Shown: piece after piece, positions 12,094 to 25,945 of the stretch
How the letters are laid out: each line of letters starts with the position of its first letter
Position numbering within the stretch: position 1 is the first letter of the stretch
Assembly: GCF_028858725.1 (NCBI RefSeq)
Contig: NC_084761.1
Coordinates: 19,932,501-19,996,500, forward strand
Reading direction: 5' to 3'
DNA length: 64,000 nucleotides
From: Colius striatus
Lineage: Eukaryota; Chordata; Aves; Coliiformes; Coliidae
The notes under the pieces: generated by a model
Seen by the model: only the letters and a program-made list of their open reading frames with translations
Databases searched by the model: none
Told to the model about the DNA's origin: nothing
Position numbers and translations under genes: made by a program

Positions 12094-14491
12094 ATGAAAA
12101 TGAAATGAAAAAAATATCAGTAGTCTTAAAAATTATCATTACAGACAAGAGAATTTTGAGGAAAGTTTCAGTTTTTCTAGTTGTCCACTCATTTTTTCTA
12201 TGCAAGGTTTCTATACATGACTACAAAACTTTGAATTGTTATTAAAATTTTCCACAAATGAAATGTCCACCACAGATTTTTCTACAAAATAATGCACTAG
12301 AAAAATAGCAATTGTTTTATAAATGCTTTTGATAAAATTTGCTGTGCAAATTGTGTGTGACAAATTGATTTACTTCAGGAGTACATAACTTATAAAACAT
12401 TTGTCAAATGTAGACAAAACATATTCTTATATCAGTGATGCTGAACACAACCAAAAAACCAGCAAACCATTATCTTTCATGCAAACTCACTTTCTGTACC
12501 AGTTGGAGTCCTGCTATTCATCCTACAGACACACACAAATAGGCTTTCAGTAACACAAGAGTGCAATTTTTTTTCTTGACCTGGGTGAGTTAACTGCATA
12601 AGTTTTAGATACCATTTCAGTTTGGAACTTAAATATCACAGCTTTATAAAAAAGCAAACCACGACATTTTAAATCAACTTCCACATCAATCTAATTGCAC
12701 CAGACTGCTAACCTCAGATTTGACCTTGAAGCTACATGTAGTAATGCACATTAGAAAAAAATGCTACCAATATCAGTCATTCAGAACAAAATAATAAACT
12801 GCCTTTTTGTATCATTTCTGGAAAAAAAAAAATCTGAAAGCTCATCACTGCTATAATAACAATATTTATAATTAACAGTTTGCAGAGCGTATCATACAAA
12901 AAGTGACCCCATTACTGTTGCTCTCCTGAATACATTATATAGAAAATCTTATGAAAATATTACTGTAATAATTATCAGTATGCATATGATCCACAACAAT
13001 GCATTGATGAAATTGGTACAAAGGATAAAACTGAAAATATGCAATTTGATTTGTACAATAGTTAAAGCAAATTTAGGCATCGACAGCAGTGAAGGAGGTG
13101 GATATTCTTAACAGGTTATTTCCAAGTCTGTTATACTTGCAGTATTTTTATATGCATATGATAAAGGACTGTCTTAGGCATGAACCATCCCATCAACTGA
13201 AATTTATCTCTCAATAATTATTTAAATGTGAAGAAAAAGTCAAACATCTTTGTTTGGTAAGAAGTGTTGCTCTCATCTTGTGAAAACCTGTATCAGGAAA
13301 TGTTGCTTTATGAAAATAAAAATTGTTATTATTTTCTTTTCCTATCCCGGGAGAATATTATGTTTCCTCTTCCATCCACTTCTTCACTTTTTTCTCCTCT
13401 GTTTTGCCTTCTCAGCTGCTGAAAGGGGTACGTTTCTGTAAGACAGAGGTTAAGAAGTGAGGTGACTCACTTTGTATTTTGCAGTCTTAGCTTAAGGAAA
13501 AAATGAATCTAAGTTTCAGAAAAAAAGCCCAGTTTGAGAAAAATATAATTTAAGAAAAAAATCTTGTTGCTCTTGGGAAGTTTATTATTTTAAGAAAATT
13601 TATTTGTTACTCTTTTTTGCTTTCTAGCAGTCTTAACCCCACCACACCTGCAGCCTCTATTTTCAGTTTCAGCAGTTTTAGAGATGAACATAGTCTTTGA
13701 GACAAACATGTAATTGTATGTTCAGAAACCCTGCTCAAAATCCCATCATCTGGAGCTTTCAGCACTTGCTTTCTACAGCAACAAACTGTATATAAAAAAC
13801 CTGGGCCCCAACAGCAGAACAGGATCGCAGCCACTGGGGGAGCTGGAAGAGATACCTTGAAAAAATGTTACCAAAATGTAACTGGTACATATTTTGCGCT
13901 CTGGGCTAACATCACTCATCTTGTGATCAGAAGTGCAGGTCGGCACAGGGGAAAAAGCAGCAGTACTCTCTGCCTGAAAGATTGTCCTTCATCAGTGCGG
14001 TCTGGGTTGTGTTGGTGTCTGCACGGGTGTTACTATGTGCCTTGACTGTGTTACAGTGCACATCAATAATTCGGACTGTGCTTTCACTTTGTGTTGATAT
14101 AGAAAGTCTGTTACTATATTAGGGTAGTTATAGCAGCGAGTGGTTGTCTTCTATGGTTTTCCACGCCATATGGAAAAGTGGCCACCAGGAGACACTCATC
14201 CCACACGTTAGTCTCATCTTGGGCTGATCTCTTTTGCTGCTGGCTTCCTAAAAGCGTTACTCGGGAAGCCAAAGTTCAATTTGAGTGTTACAACGATCAT
14301 TAGTGATGGCGTTAACTACAGCTATTGATATGCAGGCATTATTCTGAAACTTAAAGTAAGAGACTGCGGGCACTTCTCGTGTTTTAGTATCGTCTTTTCC
14401 TTTAGGACCTGCTCCCGGATGATGGTGGGCAGGGAAACAAAGACTAATAGGAGCACAAGTTCTGTTCACAAGTTCTGTCAGCTGAAATAGC

Positions 14492-14515
14492 AAAAAAAAA
14501 AAAAAAAAAAAAAAA
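14492..14515. repeat. Poly-A run of 24
   Basis: 24 consecutive adenines on the plus strand. The sequence before it contains no recognisable retrocopy, so I treat it as a simple repeat. Confidence 0.9.
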
Positions 14516-17500
14516 TTGAATCGTTCTGTAGGAATGAAAGAGAACTAGATTGAAGATGGAAATTCATAGTTAGGATCTTGAAGAGGAAAATAGAGGTCAA
14601 AACCCAGGCAATCTTTAAAGATTCTTTTCCTGTGCTATTCATGCGGCTACTAGAAATCCTCAGGCTACCAGTCAACACTGCATGTTTAGGAAAGTCTTGG
14701 ATCAGAGGTGCAGTGTTAAGGCATAAACTGAAGAAACAAATATTCAGCCAAGTCTGTTTTAACGAGAGTTTTTAATCTTAATTATTTTGGCATCCCCTTC
14801 TACAGTTGTCAAGGCAGTAAATCACTGCTCTCAGGGTTGTGCTAAAGTCCATGGATGGAGGCATTTTTGATTAATAACTAGCATTTTTTTGTCTGGCATG
14901 ACCTGGCTCTAAAGTATCTTCTTAAGTGAGCATAGTATTGGAAACACTAATGTGAGTTAGGTAAATTGTGTTGTTCAGTAGCAGTGCATTGTATTTTTAC
15001 AGAGGTCCTAAACAGCAATGTGTTTTTTACTCATCTTTCTCTACGATTATTAAAATAAATTAGGATTTTCCTTTCCTCCACATCCTGTCTTACTATTGCA
15101 TTCTAAAGAACCTTATATTGGAAACAACAGAAAGTACTATTTTATGTCAAAAGGAAGATTCTAGAATTTGCTGTGAGATCAAATTTGAGCAAAGGTTCTG
15201 GTAGTATTTTTAAAATGTAAATAAAATACAAACATTAACCATAATGATAAACATTTATAATCCCTTTCACAAATATTATCGGATCTTAAAATGCATATTT
15301 TCACATTTCAACATGGAAATTGTTTTGATTTTATTTTAAATGAAGCAACAGTTTATGTTATTACAAAATCATTGGTCGACCATAAATACTATTACTAACA
15401 GTAACAGCTATTCCGAAATAATAAGATGCTCCAAGCTCTGTAATGTATTTGCATAAGTATGTAATATTTTGACTTTTACGTTGTTTTCATTTTTAGTCTA
15501 GCAAACCAAGTGTCTATTTCAATTGCAAGAAGTGTAAAATGTGCTGTAAGTCTGTGCAGATTCTACTCAAATTGTACCACTTCACAGTTAAGTTTAGATG
15601 AGTTAAATTTGTAACGGCCACGTATATTTGCTCTGCCATGACTCTTTTTGGATAATGTGATGCATTGCAGAACTCTGAACTAATGAAAGTGAGATATCTA
15701 GTTGGTGCTTGAACTCTGCTATGCGTACAACAGCAGGGAACATGGATTTTCAGCTTAAGAAGCTTCTCATCAGCTTAATTGACACATCTTAATTGCATTT
15801 ATATTATCTTTTAAGTTATTCTAAAATAATCATTAAGTTTTAATACTGTAAGATGTTTAACATGTAGTTTGACCACACATTACAAATTATGTAATATAAA
15901 GGGATCTTCCCATGGATCTTAGGTTAAAGCTTATTCTATTAAAAAAAAGAAAACCACTTTTTTTTTTTTTTAAAACATACATCAGCAAAACAAAAACCCA
16001 GGATTCTCTGTTGTCCTTACTTTGGTATGCAGATACAATTAGCATTGTTGCTGAAGTCAACAGAGGATGTCTTTATGAGTTTAAAACAAAGTAAATCTAC
16101 TTTCAAGTTCCCAGGAAACCCATAGTAGTGATCTTCATTCTTACTGCTTTCCAAGTCATTCTTCAGTTGTCTTTGTTTTTGATAGATCTACTCATTAGAC
16201 AACTAAGGTTTTTTTTTTTGTCAAACATTGTTTTGTAGACAGTTCCAGAATGTAATTTCAATCTTCTCTCCAGTTCATGCACGTAACTAAAAACCCTAGA
16301 AATTATATAAAGTCTGATCACAATTTTGAGATGGTTTTCATGTTAAAAATTCAGCAAACACATATTGCTAATGTTTTCTGTATGAGATTCTCTGAGCATA
16401 TAGTGTTTTCTTTATTGAAAATATTTGTATTGTCTCAAATCTTCCTGAAAATTATGTCGACTTTAAAATAGCTGTCATCTAATATTACAGTTACTGTTCT
16501 CTTTTAGGTCTCACAATGTCCCATCCTTCTATCTAGGGAATTAAAGACATAGTCACTATGATGTGCCACTGGTTCAGAGATCCCATTTCTTTATAGCTGG
16601 TTTCATATTTTATAGCAAAAAGTTTTTGAAAAGAGCTGAAATTCTCTGCCGTTCCTTCTCTGACTTTTGCTCTGTGTTTTTTTCTTTCAGGCAAGGACAG
16701 GTGCTTCCTATCCAAGTATTTATTCCGGCAGCTGAAGATGTGTTTTGTTCTAAGCACATAGTGGAGTGCTGGCATTTATGGCAGAGGTAAGCAGCTGACT
16801 GAACATTATGAGCAGGGCTATAAAGGGCTGAACATCACCTGGGCAAAAGCTACGAATACCGTGGTGGGCAGGGGAAGAGAGAGGTAGATTTGCCTTAGGT
16901 TGCTCTGAGAACTCTTATTTTTGCAAGACACTTTTATGTGCTACTGAAGTTTAGTAAAGTTGTATCCAGAGATGAAGGGATTTGGGTCTGCCACTGTTGG
17001 AGAGCCTGTGTGCTGGAAACCGTCTAGGGTCAGCAGGAGAATTACAGAAAAAACTCTTACATTAGTCTATCAAAAGGTGTAGTTGATCTTGGATCTTGTC
17101 TCACGGGGAGAAAGGTATGGGAGAAAACTTGCAAATTAATGTCTCAAAATACTTCAGTTTGTTTAAGTGTAGAGAGGAAAAATAGTCCATTTTACATGAT
17201 GGTATAATAGTAAAAATCTAGTTTAATACTGTTATACTGTGTTCCTGGAAGTTAGGAGATGCTAGTGAAAATGAAAATTAGAAAAGTGAAAGTTAGAAAA
17301 ATCTGGTATGTTACAAGAACACAGTTTGGCCAAGAATAAATAAGCCTTTTAAAAACAAGCTCATGAGCAATGCATTTCTCTGGATCTGAATTTGTTTGCT
17401 TACCCTATAGTTTTTAAAAACTTGATTAACATAATTACATTTACCTGCTGTGCAAACGGGACACTTTGCAGCTTTAATTTAAATTTAATTTAAATGGAAT

Positions 17501-20461
17501 TTAAAGGTAATATTAAATGAGGAAGAGAGAAATAGTAAGCTTTTTAATTTTTTTATTATTATTTGAAATAATTGCTATGGGAGTGTGTTATATTTATTGC
17601 CTGAATGTTACACAAACAGTGTTATTCTGGGAACTGATATGAAAACAGTGTGTTATTGAAAGGTCACTAATACAATAAAAGTTGTAGAACTATATATGCA
17701 AGACCTTCTAAAAGCAGATGTTGGAGATATCAACCATCCACTGAAGGATCAAATGTAGGTACCAAGTACTGCACTTTAACTGAGGTTGCATATTTAGTGT
17801 GAGTATCAGAAATGAAGCTGTGCTGCTCGCAGGTAAGAGTACAAAGGAAATTCTGGGCTGAGGTGGAAGTCAGATTTATGCTGACATACAAGTCAGGAAT
17901 GATAAGGACAAATTTATTGTTAGAATAAATCTCTTAAGTCAGTAGGTGAGCTTTAGTTATGAGACCAGATGTTTCGCATAGAAAGCCTGTATGCTGTTTC
18001 TTCTTTGTGGAAAACTATTTCTGTGCAGGGCATAAGAATGTTTTTTATTTGGCCTTACTGTGAAAACCCCTTGAAATAGTACTTTCACTGACGTGACTTT
18101 CACGTGATCGTGTTCAACTACTTTGTTCAAATAGTACTGGCAAAAAAACCCAAACCCTATAACTGTTGCTTGCTTGATAAGTGAGTTTCCAAGTGCACTA
18201 TTTCTCTGTGGAAAAGGATAGCCAACTTGTACCCATGGAGCAAGACACTTGACTGTGTCTAAGTTGAAGTTGGCGTTCCCCTCTTTTTAAGGCTAAATGG
18301 AGACATTTTCTTGTCTTCCTGCAGAGTTCATTGCAAACAACCAACATATCATTTGAATGGTAACAGTCATCATCTTTGAGTACCCTTGTAGAGTAAGTAA
18401 TTTCTTATTTCTCCATGAAAACTTCCATAGTCGGCAGCTATGTAGAACAATTCAATTTCCTAGCCATTCATCTAAATATCTTATAAATGTTTTCGGTCCA
18501 TCAAGTTTGCTACAATACAGCACAAAGGCCATTACGCTAGTCACTCAACTTTACATGGAAGTGCTTTTTCCAGTTCCACTTTTTGTGCTAACAAAAATAA
18601 TTGCAAAGGTTAAGTCCAGTTTTAAGTTGCAACAATAGACTTAATGTGACTGTGCACATTTGAATCTCTACAGGCGTTTATCTGAAAGTCTTAGGGTACT
18701 GTCCAATTCAACTTCCTCCATGGTTAGTACATTGAGACTTTAAAAGGATTGATGATAGAAAGTTCTAAGTCCCAAGAGGACATTAAATAACTGAGGCGCT
18801 TTTGATGTGTCTTGTTTTACTAGCATTTCTTGTTGTGCAATATATTTCCATGCTGAAAATTAGATGGGAGGCAAAAATCCAGAGTTGCACAAGAAGATAT
18901 TTCCATTGCTTTTTTAGTAGATTAACTTTCATCTGAAGGAAAACATATGACATGGAGCAGGAGGGAAAAACTATAGCAGTCTTCACTGATCCCCAGTTTT
19001 CAATAATAACATAAAATAGGTGTTTATTCCAGGTGACAAATTATGTCATTTGTCTCTTGAGCGTAAGCTGGTTGTTGTCAGTCTTTTAGTCCCAGATTTT
19101 GGTGTACACTGGGAATTGAAAGGGAAAATTCTGCCTTGGAAACTTGGAATTTTGTAAATATTTGCTGTGCTGTTCAAGTGAAGCCAGATGTAGCTCTCCC
19201 TGGAATCCATGCTGTTCCCAAGATGGACATGTTGCAACAGAACAATGTATTGACAGTGATTTCTGATAGACACCATCACCCAGAGGAAAGCTATAAAGTG
19301 TGCAGATGCTCTAAAGTCTGTTGAGTGATGGACAGTGCAGGCAGGGCTTTCTGAAGACTGTGGAGAGGGAGGAGTAATTTCAGGTCCCATGTAAATTGCA
19401 GGAAGGGAATTGTGGAAGAAAAAAGAATATATTTTGTACACTCTATTCATGTGTGTTTTGACAGTGCCAAAGTTAAGGATGGAGGTTACTTACTTACAGC
19501 ACTTCTTACTTCTAGGAGAGGAGACAAGAACAGGCTGTGCACGTAGCAGTCATGTCCCAGAATTGTTCCTATACTGCCAGTGATTTGTTTTTCATGGGCT
19601 GCCTGAGCTAGGCAACAGTCTTGGGATTTTTTTGCCATATGTCTGCATGTTATCTATAGGAGACTCTTGTAAGCCTCTAATATTTACAACATCCTTTGCT
19701 ATGACTTAGCTACAAGTTATGTGATTAACCACCTTCCTTTGATTTCTAGCCTGTTCCCTGTGGACAAGCGGATGATTATGTCTGCGCAATCCTGAGGCAT
19801 TAACACACAAGAGATTGCATGTGGGTCACTTGGTGTAGTGGCTTTGCTGTATAAATATCCTCATGTAGCATTGCTCTGAATAGGATACACTTACTTTTTC
19901 CATCTCTTAGGAGTGTCACAATGCCCTCCCAGGAGAGCCTTATTTGTCATTCTAACCTAAAGTGCTGGATTTCAGGACTTTCTGCCTCTCACACAATAAA
20001 CCAAGAGGACATTCATCCCTCTGGCATGCCCTGCAGACCCCCTCTCATAGTAAATCCATGTGGAAAAAATTTATCTGTGTTACTCTCCAAATACTTTCAA
20101 GCAGACCACTCGAGTCTTGGTGTGAGGTGGAAAATGCAAGTTTTTATTATTATTGTTCTAAGGGATGTGGACAAATTATTTTACTGTATTTGGATGTAAG
20201 CGGTTGTGTAAATCTTTTATTTTGCTGTCTGTGGTTACTAGCTTGTGCAGGAGGGAATAATCCATTAAACACAACAGGGAATTTGAGTATATTTGGGAAC
20301 TTTTATCTCAGATCACAACTATTTTTCGACTTCATTCCCTGACTCGTCATCTCACTAGGTTTGTCTTTTTTAACTAGGTTTTTATGATATATCAGTTCTG
20401 ATATTGTTCGTTTCAGTCTTTCACATTTCCTGTCTAACCACAGCATTAACAGAGGGAGACT

Positions 20462-20483
20462 GGGGAGGGGAGGGCGGCAGGGG
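20462..20483 (+). other. Potential G-quadruplex motif
   Basis: Four G tracts (4, 4, 3 and 4) with loops of 1, 1 and 5 nt on the plus strand meet the usual G3+N1-7 pattern. No gene is recognised nearby, so any function is unknown. Confidence 0.5.
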
Positions 20484-22174
20484 AGGAAAGTACTTGTACT
20501 TTTAGAAAATACATCTCATCTGTCATTGAAAAGATGTGGCTAAACCTTTCTGTACACAAAAGTCTTCCTAAATGATCATGGAGATAATCTCAGAAATAAT
20601 TTGTCTAAGAGCACTCTCATAGGAAAGTGGTATTTAAGGAAAAATGACAGTCAAGCTTGATAATAATGTACTATCCCAGTTCCTGCCCAGCAGTGAGTTT
20701 AAGGTATATAATGCCTTCCTACCATTAAACTACGCTATTATTCATGTGCTGTGGAAGGAAAATGTTCCTGATACTTTAGAAATGATGAGTAGTGAATAGG
20801 GTGTGTGTTTGGAAAAACCCCCAAATGAAAAACTGCTAATGAACAGAACTGGTATTTTCCATAGTTCAGTAAGCTAGTCATAGTTACTACTAATGAGTTC
20901 ATCCACAGGACAGGTACTTAGATACATGGCACTCATGAGGCAAAAGCATCTGCAGGCTGTACTTTACCTATATAGTAGTATATTTCTACAGGCTACAGTG
21001 GAGAAACTTCCAGGTTGAACTTTTCTGTTTAATACCAGTGTAAATATGAAGTCTGAGACTATTTTCTAATGATGCTGGTGTAACTTTTTACACCTTCTGA
21101 CTGAGATATGGAGCAGGACAAAAGGTCATTGGAAAAACAGTCAAATAACTCATATTATGGGAAAAAATCCCATGAGATTTAAAAAATTTGAATTTGCAGT
21201 CTTTGCCATAGCACCTACTGAAGAAGACCTCTAGGAAAGTCTTTCTCTTTAGCACCAGTCATCCACAATTTAATTATCCAAAATTTCTTCTTGGAGTTTG
21301 GAAACAGGCTGGCAATGTAGAAAAGATTGTTCAAACAGTAAAGGCCTAATGCTATTTTGTATGGAAAAGAGTGCTAAGCAGTTCTGGTGCAAACCAAAAT
21401 GTCCAAAATATATCTATAGTGCAACCCAGATGCAATCCTTCTGCTAGAAAAGCTTCTGCATCCAACAGAGTGAGAATAAAAATAAATGAGAACAGAAGCT
21501 TTGTAGAAATGTTCATCTTGTTTTCTGCTTTATTGTATTTCTCACTAAGAGCTGTTCTTACCATTCTGCCCTGCTGAACACTATGAAAAACATCAGTGGA
21601 AGAGTTTTCCACTTAGGCTGAACAAATCAGTAAAGAGCACAAGTTTGCCTATAAAATTTTATAATTGTAGTACTACAATGTCTGTTTTGTTCAGAAGAGA
21701 AGATTTTTATATCTGTAGGAAAGATTCCTGAATGTGGTAATTTGCTGATTCAAAGAACTGAGAGGACAATCCTCCTGTGTATGGCCTTAGCAAGGAGAAG
21801 GCCTCAGTCAGAGTTCTGGGATATTTATTACTTCAGTTTCCCCATTGTTAAGCTGGGGGTGATAATAGGTCCTTACCTCCTGAAGAGTGGAGACTCAATA
21901 CCTCACTGAAGAAGGCTCTAAAGATAAGGAAAGTATTTTGTTTTCTCATACACCCATGTGGAAATCTGTCATCGTGTTAAGGTGACAGAGTGAAATGTGG
22001 CCTGCAGGACACAGTGGTTTGAGAGTGGTATTCTTGAAGTGCATCCTGAGCTTTCTGTCAAAAAATACAAACTTCTACTGAACAGTTAGATAACCTAGGT
22101 GTTTTCAATAGATAAGGAAATATAAAATTGGTATGATGAAGGCTTTGTGGTCCATATACTTATTTCTCCCACAA

Positions 22175-22217
22175 AGAATCATAACATCATTTGAGTTGGA
22201 AAAGATCTAAAAAAGAA
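22175..22217 (-). mobile_element. CR1 LINE 3'-end scrap
   Basis: The sequence agaatcataacatcatttg and the following gttggaaaagatct read, on the reverse strand, like the CR1 tail (AGATCTTTTCCAAC, then a degraded ATTCTATGATTC). It is only about 40 bp, so the call is tentative. Confidence 0.4.
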
Positions 22218-25200
22218 CCTGTATTATCATTATAAATAAGTCTAATAAAGATATTATTACCAAGAAATGTCATTTTGCTGACCAATGGACATTTGTTTCC
22301 TTGCAGCTTAGAATGAAATACTGGACAGAAATTACTGTTTCAGACTCCAAGTGCTGGTATTCAAAATGGTTAAAAAAAATTTGCATTTCTTTTCTGATTT
22401 TGACTTTGCATTAGACTGAAGAATTACACTTGTATTCACCATTTTCTTTTAACAATAAAGTATGCTATTTCTATTTAGTGTGACACAAGCCTCACAGGTG
22501 AGTTTTTATGAGCATATTGTTTTCCTTGCAAGGAATCAGTATTTCCCACATAATTTCCTATATCTGGCAGCAGAATGGCACATTTTCTTCTGACATATGA
22601 TGACATGGGTAATAATTTAGAGTGACAAAACTAATGCTGTAATGAGTCAGGCCAGCGCAGACAGGAGCACGAATATTCCACACCCTCAAAGGAATCTTTA
22701 TTATTTCATTATTTTCATGATTTCCTTTTTGTTTCCTCATCCTTCTTTCGCTTCCTTTTAGTCTGGACTTGTCAAGTTGCTTCCCCCTTTGGATCAGTTT
22801 CTCTCATTAATCTCTGTTTTGGCTGTTCTGCAAAACTGTTTGTATCAACTCTTTCTGTGGAATGTGTATTATCTGAGCTGGGAACTAACATGTAGCTGGG
22901 AAGTAGAGCACCCTAGAATTAGCAAACTCATGTGAAGCTTATGGAGGGAAGTAAGAAGGCTACAATTGCCATTGGGTTTCAACCTAAAGACCTATGGAGG
23001 GGCTTTTACTGCAGAATTATTGGTACTTTCATTGACATTAACTGGATCAATTTCAGAATGCCAACACAATTTCTCTTCTGATAACTCACAACCTTTGCAG
23101 TGACCACTCTAAATGTTTTGAATGCAGAAATCTTCCAGTAACCACTTACTCCTGTTTTTCATAAAACAATTTATCCCTTAATGCACTAAGGAAGAATCAT
23201 AAAGCAACTCACCTTATTGAAACCTCAAGATATCCAAAGACGTCAGAGATTGCAACAATAATAAGGATGCAGCACCTTGTATATGAGTTGACAAAACACA
23301 TTGTTTCAGCTGGTCTGATTTGAATGTGATCTCAGTCTGGTGCTATGTACTCATTGGCATGCTCCTGCAGCAATGCTCACTGCGGTGGCCAGTCTTACAA
23401 AACTTGGCATTAGGAACAAGACATGAAGAGTTCACACTCTGCAGCTACCATCCCGTAAAAAAATCATGGGAGCACCTGAATAATACTGTATTTCAGGCTC
23501 CTAAATAGCCCTGCTGGCAGTGTGATTTAATGTAGGTTTTTCTGTTGGCACCATTCGGCATCTGTGTTAACAAGTGGCTAATTGTTTTCATTCACTGCAC
23601 CAATTTACTCAGCACCAGTATTATCTCATATCTTGGCCTTGGTTTTCATTGGATTCATCACAGTGACAACATTATTACATTACTCAGAATGTGCAGATGG
23701 AAAAGATACACTGACATGGTGACTGTCTGAATGAGGACAATTTGTTTCTAATTTATCCTTGGCTTTTTATAACTCTGAATCAAGAAAATGCTTCAAGAAG
23801 GATTGTGCAGGTACTCATGTCAAGATGGGCAAAGCTTCTCAGGAAAGATTGAGTATAGCACTACTATACCATGTTGGAATTCATAATAATGAGCAATTTT
23901 TTATTGCAGTTGTCAATTGATCACATTGGGCAGTCACATGAAGAATTCTCTCTGTTTTATCTGAAAATTCTAATTTACTGTTTTTGAAGAAAAAACAGCA
24001 GTCAAAACAACAACAAAAAGTCAGCTACTGTGTTTTGCTTGAAAAGATTTCTTCTTAGGAAAGATTTTTATTTCTTCCCCTGCCAAAGATGGAGAAGAAC
24101 ATTTATACAGGTCAGTGAAAATACTGCATAGAGAGACAAAGCGGTTTTATCCAATCACAATCAAAATCGACTGAAAAGAGAGGAAAGTCTACCTGTGATG
24201 CTTCTAACACCTGAACTTTTTTGCGTTTAAAGGGATGCAAAATTAGGTATCTCCCACCTGCCACTATTGCAAGCAGAATATATCTTCCTTGGGCAAGCCT
24301 GCTTCACTGACTCCTCGGAAGAGAGGACAAAGCAACAGGCCATCAGCTGTAGAATTCTCAGAGGAACAAGAAGTTCTGGTGATAATTGGGTGATTCTTCT
24401 AGGAACAAAGACATCAGTGGAAGAAGTTTCAGAGCAGGTGTGTTTTCTGTAGTTTAGCAGGGTTTCTGCACCACTTCTAACATGTTTCTGATATACAGGG
24501 GTGGTGTAACCTTTCAAGGTTACAGTTACTCTTCCTCATCATGCTGTGAGGTTTCTAGATCATCCTTCCGCAGTGGAAATTATAGCTTCCTTTTTTTCAT
24601 GCTGACATTGCTATTCTTATGGTCAATGTAAGATACGAAATCAGCAGCGTGAGGATCGGAAGGTTGACTCAGCATACTTTACGAAACAAAATGCTCTTTC
24701 TATTACGTCCTTCATTTAATTTGGCATTTAGAGGACATTTCTTTAGCTGCTTACAAAATGCAAGCTATCAGAAGCCTTATTTTGTACCCTGAAACATGGC
24801 ATTTCAGGGCCTTAGAACAAAAAAAAAAAGGCATAACAACAGCTGTGCCACATCTCATTACAGATCACAGAATAGAATACAGTGTATCCTAACACAATGG
24901 CCCATTAAGGATGCTTGGGAACAAATAAGAGCAAACATAAGAAGATATGTTACACTATTACTTTTCCTCGATATTTTTTCAGATGCTAGGAATTTCAAGT
25001 TGAGTTACTTCACAAGCCAAAGACAGCCTCTTTGTGTTGAATCGGCCTTAAAGAATTTTCCATCATAAAATTGTCTACTCACTGCCTGAACTTCTGGAAG
25101 CATTTAATGTCCACAGATAGCGTAGCAAAGAATCCCACAGTTTAACTATTTGATGTAAGAAGGAAACGTTTCTTTAGTATCTGTTGAACCTGCCATCTCT

Positions 25201-25299
25201 TATCTTCATTTTTGGCCTGGTTTTTTTTTTTAGATTGGAGTAGGTTATCAATCTGCTGAAAAGGACTATAGGGGCTTCCTACAGAGATAGGCCAAAGAG
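22218..25299. other. Intergenic, no gene recognised
   Basis: AT-rich DNA with only short open frames and no recognisable domain or repeat family. Confidence 0.55.
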
Positions 25300-25480
25300 G
25301 TGCAGGAGGCTGAAGAGTTATGGGAGGCTGAGGTGTGGGAGCTGAAAAGGTATGAGAGAGTGGTGAGTTATAGAGGCAGAAAAGGTATGGGAAGCTGAAG
25401 AGATGGGGAGATCTACAAGGTTTAGAGTCTGAACATGTGAGACACGGAAGAGGTGTGGGAAGCTGAAAAAATGTTGACAC
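25300..25480. repeat. Degenerate purine-rich minisatellite
   Basis: Loosely repeated units of about 17-18 bp built on ggtatgggaagctgaag recur several times on the plus strand. The 149-residue minus-strand open frame across it (Pro/Ser/Leu/His-rich) is a by-product of the repeat and not a gene I recognise. Confidence 0.5.
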
Positions 25481-25727
25481 CCATAAGGTGTGGAGAGTGC
25501 AGTGGTGTGGGCACTGCACACTCTCCAGTTCCTGCTCCGGGCATTTCTCCTGCCTGCTTTTCCCGGCAGGTGCCCATGTCATGGTGTGCAATGTTTGCCA
25601 CCGTTAGGTGTCAGCAAGTAGCTGGGACAAAGGTTTCATCGCACAGAGCAGAGAGTGGTCAGTCACGGTGCTAGGAAAGTGAAAGAGACATCTCTGTCAG
25701 CTTACCTGTTGGAACAGTCCTTAGAAA

Positions 25728-25945
25728 TTGGAGCAAGATCCTTTTGGCATCATCACTTACCCAGAGGGGAAGAACAGACTCCCCAGTGATGTGGTGGAGT
25801 CCCTATCCCTGGAGGCTTTCAAGCTGCAGTTGGCCGGGTGCTCTCCTCCAGGCTGCCTTGCCCACAAAAGCTTGGATGAGAAGGCCCTTCTGAGGGCCCA
25901 TCCAACCTGGACTGTGCCACCACCCAATGACTGGAATTATTGGGG
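25728..25945 (+). mobile_element. CR1-like LINE 3' fragment
   Basis: Contains gatgtggtggagtccctatc followed by a 'ccctggaggctttcaag' stretch, wording typical of the C-terminal coding end of CR1-type LINEs. It lacks a clear ATTCTGTGA tail, so the subfamily is uncertain. Confidence 0.5.

Larger units (their letters stand above)
11111..22174. other. Intergenic, no gene recognised
   Basis: About 11 kb of AT-rich sequence between the MTHFD2L promoter and the first chemokine. Open frames are short and show no domain, CXC motif or exon-like conservation I can recognise on either strand. It holds an AT dinucleotide repeat, a poly-A run and a G-rich cluster, listed separately. Distal regulatory elements cannot be judged by eye. 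Confidence 0.6.

Noticed and set aside
25142-25591. 149-codon minus-strand open frame rich in Pro, Ser, Leu and His
   Set aside because: Created by the degenerate purine-rich minisatellite on the plus strand. No start context or conserved domain.
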